Positions 26,449 to 38,161 of a stretch of DNA of 64,000 nucleotides are shown here, piece after piece; positions within the stretch are counted from its first letter, which is position 1, and every line of letters begins with the position of its first letter. The DNA lies in NCBI RefSeq assembly GCF_000006565.2, contig NC_031474.1:1488001-1552000 (forward strand). The letters are read 5' to 3'. Source of the DNA: Toxoplasma gondii ME49 (lineage: Eukaryota; Apicomplexa; Conoidasida; Eucoccidiorida; Sarcocystidae). The notes beneath the pieces were generated by a model. It was not told the origin of the DNA and made no database searches. It saw nothing but the letters and a program-made list of their open reading frames with translations. Made by a program: the position numbers and the translations under genes.

Positions 26449-28113
26449 TTATTCTGTGTGGAGATGTTCCTGCTGTTCGAAGTTTTGCGCGGCGCGTTTT
26501 ACTACTGAATCCATCTCGTTAAACGCTGCGGTCTCCAAGGCTTGTAGCGGGAGCATCCGTTTCTGAGGCTCTCGATTCAAGAGGTTTCGGATGAGGTCTT
26601 GAACCAGCTCAGGCGTGGAAGGACAATCTGCGAAGTGTAAGTAGTCCCAGATGCCGTCGGCCGGAGTTGGACGTTCCTTGCACCAGATGCAGTACAAAGT
26701 TATACCGAGTTGCCACGCGTCAGTGGTGAATGTATAGGTGATGTCTGTAGTCTGAAACGGTCGCTCCGGAGGCTCGTAACCGGGAGTACCTATCGCGGGT
26801 CCAACCGAATTATTGATTCTATACGTTCCGAAGTCGCCGAGAAACAGGCGACCGTCTTTCAAGAGGAGGAAATTCGCCGGTTTGATATCCGTATGCACAA
26901 TTCCCTGAGCTTGAACATTGGCCACTAGTCTGATTGCCTGACTGGATAGGTACATTCGAACGACCAGGCCTAATTCACTGTTATTGACAGACGCATCTCC
27001 AAATACCCATGAAATGACTTTGCTCATGTCCGTTTCTGCCCGCATCATGAGAAGAAAATAGTTTGGTACCCACCGAGTCGTCAAACCAATCACGACCTCT
27101 GTGGATGCTGGCTGTCCCTCTAACATCACAACATCACTAGGAACCATGAATCTACAGCGTTCCTGGGCATCCTTCGCCGTCTTGGCTAGACTAAAGTTCC
27201 TGTAGCAGAACGACTCCCTCTGCAAGTCACGCATAGTCTCATCGGTGGGCTCCTTTTCTGACATGAAAACCTTAACAGCCAACTCTTCATTCGTCTCCAC
27301 GTCTGTAGCCTCATATACAGTGGCGAATCCACCAGAGCCAAGGGGTGCACCTCTCACCAGCGTCCGGGTTTCACCGGTAGTCACAGAAACAAATCTTTCT
27401 GGAACGTCCGGAGGCCAGGCAGCGACAGTCAGAATTCTATCCAGTCGTTCACTATTTCCTAGCGCTTGAGGCTGCCCGATTTGTTCTTGCATGTGCGCCA
27501 GGATGCGTTTGCCGATGACGCATCCAGAATCCGCCTTCTCAAAAAACAATTCAGATCGCCGTCTTTGTGCCCGCAAACTTCGCAGTCGGTTACGCCCTTG
27601 AGAAAAGTACCTCGGGATTCCGCGTGTGAAGAACGATTTCGCTTTACGCCAAAGTTGAGCAAGCCTCTGTCGTACGGACAGACGGGGTCTCGAGGAGCTA
27701 TCAGCTGCGGAACCCGAGACTTCACCATCTCTTTCTCTCCGTCTCAAGAGATTCAGAAGCCTCTGAAAAATCGTGCGCCGTTGGTTTGTTTCTTGCGCAT
27801 TTACCCGGTGTTGAGCCCTTTCCTCCAGCAATGAAACGTCTCGAGTGCTTTCTGTCGCTCCTGCTAAATATTTGTAGTGGCCAACTGTAGCAGGCCACCG
27901 CTTGTCAGCAACGTGCTGTTGCGAATCCAAACTTGTCGGTTTGGAGTCGAGTTTTGAAGGATCAAGTGTGATTCCGGTCCCATCCTGGACTTGGAAGAGC
28001 AGGAAGACAAGCGCTACATTTAACACCGCAAGACAGGCTGTCTTCGGGAGAAGAGTCGCTAAACCCATTCGGACGACGGTACGCGTAAGAGGTGGCCGCT
28101 GTACCGAAAACAT
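26449..28113 (-). CDS. ROP18: Rhoptry protein kinase ROP18
   Basis: A single-exon gene of 554 codons. ROP18 is a secreted Ser/Thr kinase injected from rhoptries; it coats the parasitophorous vacuole membrane and phosphorylates host immunity-related GTPases, and is a main determinant of virulence in mice. The start at 28113 gives a hydrophobic signal segment (residues about 20-40). The frame is open 52 codons further upstream, but that extension has no signal sequence; Met16 is an alternative start. SLLE (residues 94-97) fits the rhoptry SfxE processing motif. Two or more Arg-rich amphipathic stretches (about 110-130 and 143-187) match the vacuole-membrane-binding helices. Kinase elements are complete: glycine loop LGSGGFATV (258-266), Lys281 (LAVKVF), catalytic Asp409 (HTDIKPANF), DFG at 427-429 and GTPGYEPPE. 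HTD in place of HRD is usual in this family. No frameshift or missing catalytic residue is seen, so the allele looks functional. CLPTM1 lies upstream on the same strand. Confidence 0.98.
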   Translation of the reverse strand: MFSVQRPPLTRTVVRMGLATLLPKTACLAVLNVALVFLLFQVQDGTGITLDPSKLDSKPTSLDSQQHVADKRWPATVGHYKYLAGATESTRDVSLLEERAQHRVNAQETNQRRTIFQRLLNLLRRRERDGEVSGSAADSSSRPRLSVRQRLAQLWRKAKSFFTRGIPRYFSQGRNRLRSLRAQRRRSELFFEKADSGCVIGKRILAHMQEQIGQPQALGNSERLDRILTVAAWPPDVPERFVSVTTGETRTLVRGAPLGSGGFATVYEATDVETNEELAVKVFMSEKEPTDETMRDLQRESFCYRNFSLAKTAKDAQERCRFMVPSDVVMLEGQPASTEVVIGLTTRWVPNYFLLMMRAETDMSKVISWVFGDASVNNSELGLVVRMYLSSQAIRLVANVQAQGIVHTDIKPANFLLLKDGRLFLGDFGTYRINNSVGPAIGTPGYEPPERPFQTTDITYTFTTDAWQLGITLYCIWCKERPTPADGIWDYLHFADCPSTPELVQDLIRNLLNREPQKRMLPLQALETAAFNEMDSVVKRAAQNFEQQEHLHTE

Positions 28114-28960
28114 CACAACTTTCACACAAACTGGACTGGGGTGAGTACAAAACTGTAAAATATGGTATTGCTTTGTCAACGGCTGTATCAATCTGTCGAA
28201 GACACGGACAGGTTTTTGGAAGAATGAGACGCGGCGTTGGGTGAGGCATTTGACTGCAGTGTCTCGCACACCACCATGCTGTCTACAACAATTGTATGCA
28301 AGAGGTGCATAGCGTGGCTAGCCGGCCTCGTCAATCTGACTGACGCGTCAAGGAGTCCTAGCTAGCCGGCCTCGTCAATCTGACTGACGCGTCAAGGAGT
28401 CCTAGCTAGCCGACCTCGTCAATCTGACTGACTCGTCAAGGAGTCCTAGCTACAAAAGGGTGCCAGGAACAAAGTCCGAGTGGCGCGATAGAACTTAATA
28501 AAATGTCACGAAGACACCAGGGAAGGGAACTGACGGGCGGAAGAGAGAGAACGAAGGAGTTATGAACTCAAAGCGAAACTGGAATATTCAGCTAGGTTCG
28601 CTGCTACGTCGGGAAACGAAAAGAAAAAGGCACTCCCGGACGTCGTTCAAACACGGGACTTAATGAAAGAGGGCGGGCAGTTTAGCTGTGTGGTCGACGA
28701 GCTGTGACAGTCTCCTGCCGCTTCTCTCGAGTTTCTTCCTGTCCCTTCTTTCCTGGCTGTCTCCTCAGGGTGCTGCTTTCAAGAGTTCACTCGTTTTCTT
28801 TTCTGGTCGCCATCTAGCGAGGCATCGACTCGAGTTACTTCCGCGTTTCGAATCTCGGGCCAAAGATGTGGTTCTCCCGCAGTCGCTAGCTCGAACGAGG
28901 GAACCGAGGAGTCCGCGTGCTCGCTCGTCTTTATTTTCTTCCTTCTTTCTTGCCCCGAAT
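28114..28960 (-). promoter_or_regulatory. ROP18 upstream region / CLPTM1 3' flank
   Basis: 847 bp separate the ROP18 start from the stop codon of the CLPTM1-family gene on the same strand, so the ROP18 promoter must overlap that gene's 3' flank. The interval contains a triplicated 44-bp repeat and no other gene. Published work links a roughly 2-kb insertion upstream of ROP18 in type III strains to very low expression. The compact interval here argues against that insertion (inference). No exact promoter element or transcription start can be assigned by eye. Confidence 0.6.
28317..28452. repeat. Three tandem copies of a 44-bp unit upstream of ROP18
   Basis: A 44-bp unit starting GCCGGCCTCGTCAATC repeats three times from 28321, 28365 and 28409, about 200-340 bp upstream of the ROP18 start. 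The first two copies are identical; the third differs by two bases. Copies 1 and 2 contain a perfect 10-bp palindrome, TGACGCGTCA, broken by one base in copy 3. The junctions read CTAGCTAGC. Confidence 0.95.
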
Positions 28961-31900
28961 TCACATTACGTCTGTTGGCGTTTCCTGTGGTCTATAGTTG
29001 CGTTTGCATGCGGCACCGGGCGTCTTGCCGGACGACCTCGAGGCACCAGCCAGCGCCGAAGCGGAAGCTGTTGGACTCTCGTTACCATCTTCCTTGGCAC
29101 GTGTCTCTTCTTCGTTCTTCTCCTCAGAACCAGGCTGCTGAAGATCGTCGTCCCTGTGCAACTGCTGAAGCTCGGCGGTTGGAGCAGGGGCAGCCCCCAG
29201 GGTGCGGCTCTTGTCCACTTTGTAAATCCAACGCTGATAGAGGTAACAGATGAATATGATGTCTGAGGCCAGAAAGCGCACACAGCGAGTACAGACCGAC
29301 GCGTCGGCTGAGCGAAGCGCGGAAACGAAATCCACAAGAAAAAGCACCCACTGGGAGCACAGAGACCCCTGGAAGAAAGACCCGTAGTTGTCGGATTTAC
29401 GCACTGAATCTTCGGTGTTTGTTTCTGCGCATGCATCTGCCCACGAAGGTAGGAACATACTTCCCCGTTTACCCACACGCAGGTTCAATCAGAGTTCCCA
29501 GACCGATGCAGACGCGAGTGCCTCACCACAGCCACAAGCGTGCATGCACACACACATTGATGTGGAATGTTTTTTCCAAACATGAACACGAAAAGGCGAC
29601 GAATTTGCACGGCCAGGCCTATGCACAAAATGCTATAAACACAGCAGTCAGGCGAGACTGCCGCATGCACATGCAAATGTTCAACTCCTGCGCGTTGTCA
29701 CCCTAGTAGGCGACCTACACATTGGCACAAACACTGCGTCACACTCTGTCTCAACCGTGTGAGCAAGATCAAGCATAAGGCGCAGTGTACCGGGAAACAC
29801 GCAGGCAGCGACGCAAAGCATCTTGCTCACAAATGCACACAGCGGTATGTACGGAAAATGCAGAAACGGAAAATAGGACGAAACACCGTTGCCTTACCAT
29901 CGCGGAAGCACGAAAGACGATGCATCCACGGCATGTCGATGAGGAAGGAAGCAACGTCATCGACAAACGTATTCAGGGACCTGAGTGAAAACACAACAGG
30001 CGCATGAGCATGATTCTCGCTTTCCGACATCCAAGAAGGAAAACACCTACAGTACCGAGCTCGCCTCCTACTTTTTCTTCGTCTGTCGGCTCTCCCAAAC
30101 CACTCCCAACTGCCCAGACTCCCCCCCCTCCCCCAGTCGTTGTTCTCTCACCTGTACACCAAAGCTCTCCAAGGGAGATGGTCCACAGACTTGAGCCTGT
30201 AGTTGATATACAGCTGCGGAGTCATTGTGATGAAACCTGCAAGAAAAAACAAAAGTCACGCCTGTTCCTTTCCCAATGCTCTTCGAGACCTGGAGACGGA
30301 ACGCGAGCGAAAGGCATCACCGCCGGACCTTAAAACGAAAAAACAAGCAGTTCTGGTTGAGGACACAGTTGCAGGAACGTGAACTGCAAAGTGCAACCGC
30401 CCGCACTTCAAGAACAACAGCACATGCACACATGCATGCATACATACACACGCATAACATGCGTGCCTCCACATATACCTGCATCCTTACAGGCGTACGT
30501 GCATACGTATATATATATATATATATATATATATGCCTACATACATAGATGCCTACGTGCCGACACGCTTGCATGCAAAGGTACAAGCGCGCAGTCATGC
30601 ACAGATGCCTACAAACACATCTGGTACGGGCAAAGCAAAATCGTGAGCGGGTTGTCTGCAGATTCACTTTCGCAGGCACAAATAGCTTTTCATCGACTGT
30701 GGCTCTAAATGGCACATTGTTTCTCCTCAGCCCTTCGCTTTCCTCACCGAAAGTGTACACGGAACCTGCAAGAACGGAAATGATGTAGGAGAACCAGGAT
30801 CGGTATTTGTTGTTCAGAAGAGCGTAGACCGCGTAGCCAGCAACCTGAAAGACACATCGAATCCACACTCGCTGGACGCGAAAAAACGTAGAGACTTACT
30901 CCTGCGTTCCATATATATAAATATATATGTATACATATATGCATAAAGGGAAGCACACTAAAGTGCATACAACAGTATTTTCGTCCAGATGAATAGGGAA
31001 AGTGTAGTTGGAATACCTGGAGACCATGCGTCGGCTCGCTCACACAAATCGACATTTACTAGGGGAAAACCATCCTTTCGGAGGAGCTCTCTGTCGCAGG
31101 AGCCCGCTTTCATGCAGTCCTGTAGGCTGGCTTGATAACGCAAAGTCTACCTCGGAAGTTCCTGTGCGCTCCTCACAACGACAGGCGTCGACAGAAAGCG
31201 AACACACGCACGACAACAGAAATGGCATGCACGAAGAACAACTGCTCAAGAGAATGTGAATTTCGGAAGCACGGAAAACTGTCTTCTTACGCAAGGAGCG
31301 AGGATGATCGACATCCACCGAATCGCCACTGAATCGAATTCCTGTGTGTGGGATTCTGTGTAGCTCTTCATGAAGTCCACATGGATGTAGGGAAAAGCAG
31401 GACGAAGCGAAAGTTTTACCGCCTTCGTCACTTTCCACGCCGAAAGCACTGCGGCACCAGGCGAAAAGAAAAAAGCAAACACGACACTCCGATGACAAAA
31501 AGCCCCCCTCGTTAGATCTCCAAGACAACACACACCCATATACATGCTCATATATATATATATATATAAATATATAAATATATGTATATATATATATATG
31601 TATGCTTACATGTACAAATATAGATATAGGTATATCTATTTATAATCACCAGTCTACGTAAACGTGTATTCAGCGTTGAACGGTGACTTGTTGAACACTG
31701 GTGACGGTGTCTTCATGCGTCGGAAGAGACAAGGGAAACAGAGGGCACGACGTCCGCGCAACCCAAAGACAACGGAGAGGGGAAACGGGAGAGGAGAAAG
31801 ACATCCGCTCCCCGAGCACTCAGAAAAGCAACTGGAAGTGGGCGCATGTGCACCGCTGTCAAACGCACCGTTCGTCACTCACGAGAGAGACAAAAGCGCC

Positions 31901-34900
31901 TTTGGCTCATTTGTTCCAGAAGACCAAACGCACCCACTCGATGTGCTCTAGATCTAAATTCGCAATTCCGGTGCTTAATTGCCATGGCCTGTGCACTCCA
32001 ACTCCGTACGGGATTCACTCTAGCGTGGGGAGACACACGACGCAGGGCGTCTCCTGGAGAGAAATTCCATCTAGGCTCGGCAGCGAGTTCAGTCGTGACT
32101 GATATCTCTTTGACATGTTGATAGAAACGCTGACAAACCACCAGTTCTGAACGGGGTGTCTTTCGAGTAGAAAACCTTCGTCGGTCTCTGGACGCTTACA
32201 GATGCCCAAGCAGATCTCGAACAGAATCAACCACGAGGTCTCGCCGCTGTCGAAAAGATACAGGCCGATGATGATCTGTATGCGTTAAAGACAGACACCC
32301 ACACAGGGACTCTCAGGGCGATGGTCCTGGTTCCCCTAGCATCGGACAAGTCGTTTGCTCGCGCTGTTGACACGCGTGACCGCAGGCGAGGAACTCAACA
32401 GACGCAGGATCCCGTCTGTGGAGCCCGGCGGCAAGGAAAAAATACCAAGTCCCTCTTCCCACACAGATGCTACGCGGGATTCTCACCTCACAGACAAAGT
32501 TGAAGATGAGAGACAAGGCAGAGAGGCCTTCCATGGAGTCGTTCTTGTACCAGAATTGCATGTCTGCACGGACACAGGGGTGAAGAGGGAGAAGAGAAAA
32601 TACGCGAAAAGGAGAGGAGCACGGGGAAAGCGAACGCGCACGCAAACGTTTTGCAGAAAAGCGAGAAAATCGAATACGCCCGCGATTTCTCTCGTTTGAA
32701 GCCCATGACACGGGAACGCGGGTTGCGACACAGATGGTGTTGTTTTAGAGACAGGTTGCAGACCGCGTAGAGTCTCTTGGATTCCCTGAGCGGATTAACA
32801 TTCAAGATGGTCCTTGCGCCCCGACAGTCTGCTGTGCCTTAACAGTCCAACGTAGCTCGTGCAGCGTTGCATGGAATGCAGCTCGCGCTCCTCTCTTGTG
32901 TTTAAAATTTCCTTGGTTATCGACGTTGCACTGATATATTGATGACATAAATGTCAACGGAACACGGACCTAAGCAGAACCAACAGAAAACCAAGCATCA
33001 ACGTGCCAAAGACGGCCATGGTAATTTGGGGGCCTTCTGGTTGGCCGGACTTGTTCGATTCGCAAATTGCGCGTATGTCCGCGAAGGAGAACACACAGAT
33101 ATGGAGGCGCAGCAGGAAGCAACGACGAAGGCAAGGAAGAAACACGGCCCTGAGCGCCTACCGTTTTTGAAAGCAAAGAACGAGAAGACGGAGTGCAGGA
33201 GAATGAACGCAGTGGAGAACGCAAGCATGAATGGATTGGTTTCAATGATGATTCGCTTGAACATCATCGCCTCCCGGTTCGACTGCAAGCCCATGCGCTG
33301 CTGCTGCTCAAACGCGGCGCCCAGTTGCTCTTGAACGAGCCAGCCGTGAACAGAGCCGATTCCAAAGCTAAGAGTGAGATTCAGTGGGAGACCCTAGACC
33401 AGAGTCAGACATGCAACACACACACACACACATTCACACGGAAAACACCCTACACCCTCGACGGGAAGGAGCTGAGAGCAGTTCTTTATCGTTTTTTTCT
33501 CTCTCCACCGCGCGCCACATCTCGTTCTTTGTCTCGAGCTCGTTCTTGTTCACACCGCGTTCCTTGTTTACTAGCTCTCTGTGCCTCGATCTCCGTTTTA
33601 CGTACCGCCACATCTCTCTCTGTGAACACCGTTTTCACGGTGTATCTTCCTCTCTTAGTCTCTAGCCCACGAGCTACATAGCAGTCTAACGCCCACGAGT
33701 AGTTTTCCTGACTTTCTCTTCTCCATGCCGCCACGCACGATCCCAACATAGAGCAAGCCCGCAGGAGATTTCTGAAACCTTCAAAAAACGAAAAATGGAA
33801 GCGCTCTTCTTCACTCGCATCTAGGTACTCTCCCATTGATCCTTGTGATACAACTTTGCTGCAGTGTCGCCCCTCATAAAAGCGGTCTACGCCCCTCACA
33901 AAAGCGGTCTACGTATGCAGAGACAGCGTGGAGCCCTCCAGTTCTTCGTTGGTGTAAGTTTCGATGGGCGTTGGTTTCCTCAACTGCTTTGCTTGAAGGT
34001 TCGCCACGTTTCTGCAGTTGTCTTTGACTAAGGTGTTCGCATGTCTGTCTTCTGAAAGGACGCTTACAGCAAGAGTTTCATTGAGGGGAACAAAGTTGCG
34101 CTCCAGCAGCCAGAAGTCCGAGTGAAAGAGAACAGGGTCGTAGGCGGCGTCGGCTGGACGAATGGCGATGTCTGAGACGCGGCAAAGAGAGCGAGAACAA
34201 GGTGAGGCGAAAGAAGCAGGGCCTCCGGCCTCAGACTCATCCGCATCAGCTGGAGAAAACGAAACATCTGTCCTTTTCCCGAGTGCCATTTTCATCCGTT
34301 CACCCCCGAACGTCTGGCCGACCCAGCAGCAAGGCCTCCAGCTGACTAGGCAGGAGACTGTGCAGTCAGCAAGCAGACGAAAGACGAGAACCACCAGAGA
34401 AAAACATGAGAGACAAGAATAAGCGTCGAAGATGGCAACCGAACAGAGGCTTGAGCACGAGTGCGAGAGGGAGACCAGAAGACGGAGTTCGGCACACAAA
34501 GGAAACAGATATGTGTCTCTTTCAGTTCCGCTGAAAGTCTTTTCTCACCATGGTGTACCGAATGAATGACCCACTAAGTTCTTCCTTCTGAGGGTCCTTT
34601 AACGTTGGCCTCTGCGTTTTCGACTACACCCAGCGTTTTTCCAGATTCTTCTTGGACACAGTTTTCTGGGTGTCCGCGGAGCGCTAATCGGCTCGCACAC
34701 CTGCGCTACCTGTTAAAACGGGGAATACTCCTACACTTGTACTAGCTGTGAATGGGGACTAAACAGAAGCACTGCAGCTTTTTCAGTTTCTTTGCATCTC
34801 TAGGTGACCTCCTCTCACTCTGCATCGGCCCAACTCTGAGATTTTGAGGAGAATGCTGCGAAGAGTCGAAGACCAGCACAACATCCATGCGGTTCTTCAT

Positions 34901-37900
34901 GTGCCAGACGAGTGGCTCGGAGTCCTGCAGAACGCAGAGCAGCGGGGCGGAGGACAGAGCGAAGTCGCGAGACGGGAGTCAGTGAGGAGGCGAAGACCCC
35001 CGCCGACACAGAAGCGCCATGTTTTCCAGCGTTCTGTTGCTGTACTCTGCATCTTCCAACTCGAAGCAGACGCATTTCAGTCTGTGCTCACCTGCTTTTC
35101 GCTCTTCTTCTTCCGCTCCTCCACTTCACCCCCCAGAAGCAGCGAGTGTTCTTCCTCCTCGTTGGTGACGATTGGCATCGCATGCATCAGAGACGTCACT
35201 CTCTGCAGCGTCTGCGATTCCTCGATCTCAGGCACGACCTCCGTCTTCCAGATCTCCGGCTAAACCGAAAAAACGCATGCAGAGCTCCACGCACCAGATC
35301 CGCCCCTCTCATCAAAGACAGACACGACACAAAGCTTCTTTTTCGACGCCGTCGCTGCAGCACAAGCTGTTCTTCGCAACAGCTCTCCCTCTACTCATCT
35401 GTTTCTCTGTCTGTATCGGTCTGCATCTCTCTCTGTGTATATCTTTCTCTCTCTCTGCCTGTCTCTGCATTTCTGTCTCTACCTCTCTCAGTCGCTCCTT
35501 CTCTGTCTCTGAGGGAGATCCCGTGTGGAGACGCGGACGCTTACGAGCTTGCCCTTTGCCTTGTAGGCCCAGTGCGGAACGACCGTGGTGATGAGGCAGA
35601 GCGCTGTCTGTTCCTTGACCTCGCCGCCAGCAGCTTCTCTCCTCTCCTGGCCCCCTGTTTGAGACCTCGACGCAGGCTGCGCGAGGAATGCGAGAGGCGC
35701 CGTGAAGGTGACGTTTGTCTCCGGACTTGAGCTCCACCGGTCGTACGTGTAGGTCGCGTTGAAGACTTTCCAGGCTTCCACAACGTCTTTGGAGATGCGA
35801 ACCAGTTCCTTCTCGCCGGACTCGCGCACCCCGAAGAGCTGTCCCCGTTCGACTGCAATCAGAATATCGTCTTGCTCCTCAGTGCCTTCTCTGTCCTCCA
35901 CCTCTGGTTGTGCTGTCTTGCTTTTGGTCTTCTGTGCTCGGTCCAGCAGAAGCGAGAGTGGCACACGAACGGGGAAAGAGTTTCGGCTTCCGCTCGCGGT
36001 CGCTGCGCCTGTCGGAGGCGCGAACTGCTTCAGCGAGGAAGAGAAACTCGAGAAAAGCGAGGAGACAGTCGCTGGGGACTCGGGTGGCGCCTCTGGCGCT
36101 TGGGAATGCACCGGTACGGTCACATACGCGAGGTGCATGTACACGTCCTGCGAGGACATGCGTACAAGGCAGGGAAGACGCGGCTCTCGGGCGTACTTGT
36201 GAGGAGAGACGAAGAGAGGAGACGGCCCTCAATAAGAAGAAACGCGAGAAGACAGGTTGTCCGCGAGAAGACGAGGACAAGAAGAGTGCTCGGAGAGGGA
36301 TCAGTCTTAGCTGTCTCACGCAGGCCGTTGGCGGGTGCACAGACAAGTAATCCAGAGTGTGATGTCCGTATTTCGCGGCTGGGGCGTAGAGCCATGAGAA
36401 AAGACAGGGACGGAGACAGCGCGGGATGCAGCAGAGGGAAGTCCGGAGAAGAAGACGTGGAGACACAGAGAGGTGCCAAGAGCAGGTCGGTCGGTGGCGA
36501 GCACAACACCAGGCGTCAATTAACTGAGTTGAGAAACATGTTCGGAGTCTTACAAACGCTGTAGACGGAGGAAAGTAGTTGTGGAGCACGACGTTTCCCG
36601 GCATGCCCGCCCACGAGGGTGGCAAGGCGCCAGTCTCCGCTCCATCGGGGCCTGTTGGAGCACTTGGCGAGAGACTTGGGCGGCTTCCAGTGAAGTTCGA
36701 GACCAGCTGCATGACTGCTTGAAAGAGCATGACTTGCATCATGAGATTGCCGATTCGACCTGCGAAGATGCATTTTTAAAAGTCAGATCTCTCAAAATAA
36801 GTGAAAAATTCTGTAGCTGTCCACCTGTAAACCACTAAATAAAAACTTCTACTCGACTCGAAATCGCGTCTTGAGCATTCAGTTAAATTTAAAACGAAAA
36901 AAACGGTATCTCTGCACTCCACTCGAAAAAACCTTGCCGTACTCTTATCGAACTCAAGAACGAGCGTTTGCCTCCCGTTCCCGGCATCGACCACACAGAC
37001 TTCAAGTCCGAACATTTCGATCCACTACCGTATACTTTACGCCCAGCGATTTGGGCTGCCTGGACCAGAAGTCCATCGCGTCGAATATGCTTTCTAGAAA
37101 AAAAAGCTGGAAAAGACGCCTGAGACAAGAGTACTCACTGCACTTAACGCACTTAACAGAGTCACGGCAAGCGCAAGAGAACATGGATGGGATGCACACT
37201 GACGTTGAAGCTCTAGACCCATTAGAAGACCTAGACGCAGTTCACACGCTTCATACAAAGCGCTCCAGGATCCTGTCTCAGAGAAGATCACTCCGAGGAC
37301 GACGGTACTGATAATCCTAGAACCTGTGTCGCCGCCTTCTCCATGACGGATAACCTTAATCCATACATTACATTACGCAAGGTACGTGACCGACATGGAA
37401 TGGCCTCAATGTCGCCTGACACTGCAGTTCAGCGCTTTTAGCTATCTGAAGCAGTGGGTTGGCGGTACAGCAGTCACAGAGAACCAGCGGATTTCAGTAA
37501 GCGGAAGTGAGAGCGGAGGCGAATGCAGCAGAGCTCCTTTTTGAACTCGTGGTACTGGCTGCTAGGCGATCTCGTTAGTTCTTGAGAAACGGCTTCCAAA
37601 GTCCCAGGATACCAGACTGATACAAAGACGCGGCTGGAGAGCGGAGAGAGGACTCGGGGAGACCGGTCGACGGACTCCTCTCGCGTTGCATGCAGATTGT
37701 TGTAGATATCGGCGCGACAAGACAGTCATCCACGATACATTTTTTTATCGCAGGTGCGGTGGGGAATGCAGAGCATCGAGGAAGCTGTGAGGCACTTTGG
37801 AGAAGAGAACACAGAAGCAGCAAAGAGGGAAAACCACGCTGTTCCTTCTTCACCGTCGCGAGATGGTCGCGCAATCGAACAGCCGAGCTTCGGGTCTCCA

Positions 37901-38161
37901 CGGGTGCGAGGAAACTTGCCGCCCTGCTCTATCCTCAGTCGCCACAGGCGTCAACCTCAACGAGAACGAGAAGAGCTCCTTCTCCATTTTACCACGGGGA
38001 ACGGGGACAGAGTCGCCAGTTATCTGAAAAAAGAGCTTTGCTTCCTTCCGCGAGCTCCGCGTCGTGAACTTACCTAGAAAGCTCTGCTGCGGAGGCGCCT
38101 GGGCGTCGCCTGCAGGTCCACCTCCAGAAGACCCCCCAGGTACAGCTGCGGTGTCGGCCAT
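28961..38161 (-). CDS. CLPTM1-family multi-pass membrane protein
   Basis: About 15 exons on the minus strand encode a homologue of CLPTM1 (cleft lip and palate transmembrane protein 1), an ER-resident membrane protein; family members affect receptor assembly and, in the CLPTM1L branch, lipid scrambling. Exons with GT-AG borders and matching phases: 38161-38074, 36759-36554, 36147-35545, 35259-35092, 34924-34819, 34171-34068, then one unresolved exon near 33690-33800, 33367-33162, 32563-32487, 32275-32200, 31448-31291, 30844-30748, 30236-30152, 29980-29898 and 29262-28961. Family landmarks appear in order: YFPPSTAF near the start, TNPFMLAF..LHSVFSFFAFKN, WYKNDSMEGLS, WKVTKAVKL, FITMTPQLYINYRLKSV, LNTFVDDVASFLIDMP and YLYQRWIYKVD. 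The hydrophobic segments lie in the second half; the tail is short, acidic and probably cytosolic. The start at 38161 is supported because its exon joins in phase to exon 2. Intron 1 is long (1.3 kb), and several introns hold TA-rich repeats. Confidence 0.88.
30508..30534. repeat. (TA)n microsatellite in a CLPTM1 intron
   Basis: A run of about 27 alternating T and A bases between the CLPTM1 exons at 30236 and 30748, next to a stretch of CATGCATAC-like repeats on the plus strand (about 30420-30480). Confidence 0.9.
31550..31600. repeat. TA-rich microsatellite in a CLPTM1 intron
   Basis: An interrupted TATATATAAATATA-type tract just upstream (in gene direction) of the CLPTM1 exon 31448-31291. 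It continues as imperfect TA sequence to about 31645. Confidence 0.85.
33416..33431. repeat. (CA)n microsatellite
   Basis: A short CA-dinucleotide run in the CLPTM1 intron just upstream (in gene direction) of the exon starting at 33367. Confidence 0.85.
33868..33911. repeat. 22-bp tandem duplication
   Basis: Two adjacent 22-bp copies of CGCCCCTCATAAAAGCGGTC-like sequence (33868-33889 and 33890-33911) differ at one base. They lie in the part of the CLPTM1 gene where exon assignment is unresolved. Confidence 0.85.

Noticed and set aside
28317..28452. CRISPR-like array
   Set aside because: The 44-bp units are contiguous without spacers, and the genome is eukaryotic.
30480..31650. TA-rich stretches as transposon ends or an origin
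   Set aside because: They are simple microsatellites inside introns with no terminal inverted repeats, target-site duplications or transposase.
36760..38073. Nuclear insertion of organellar DNA in CLPTM1 intron 1
   Set aside because: I considered it because of the local base composition, but recognise no cytochrome or rRNA fragment.
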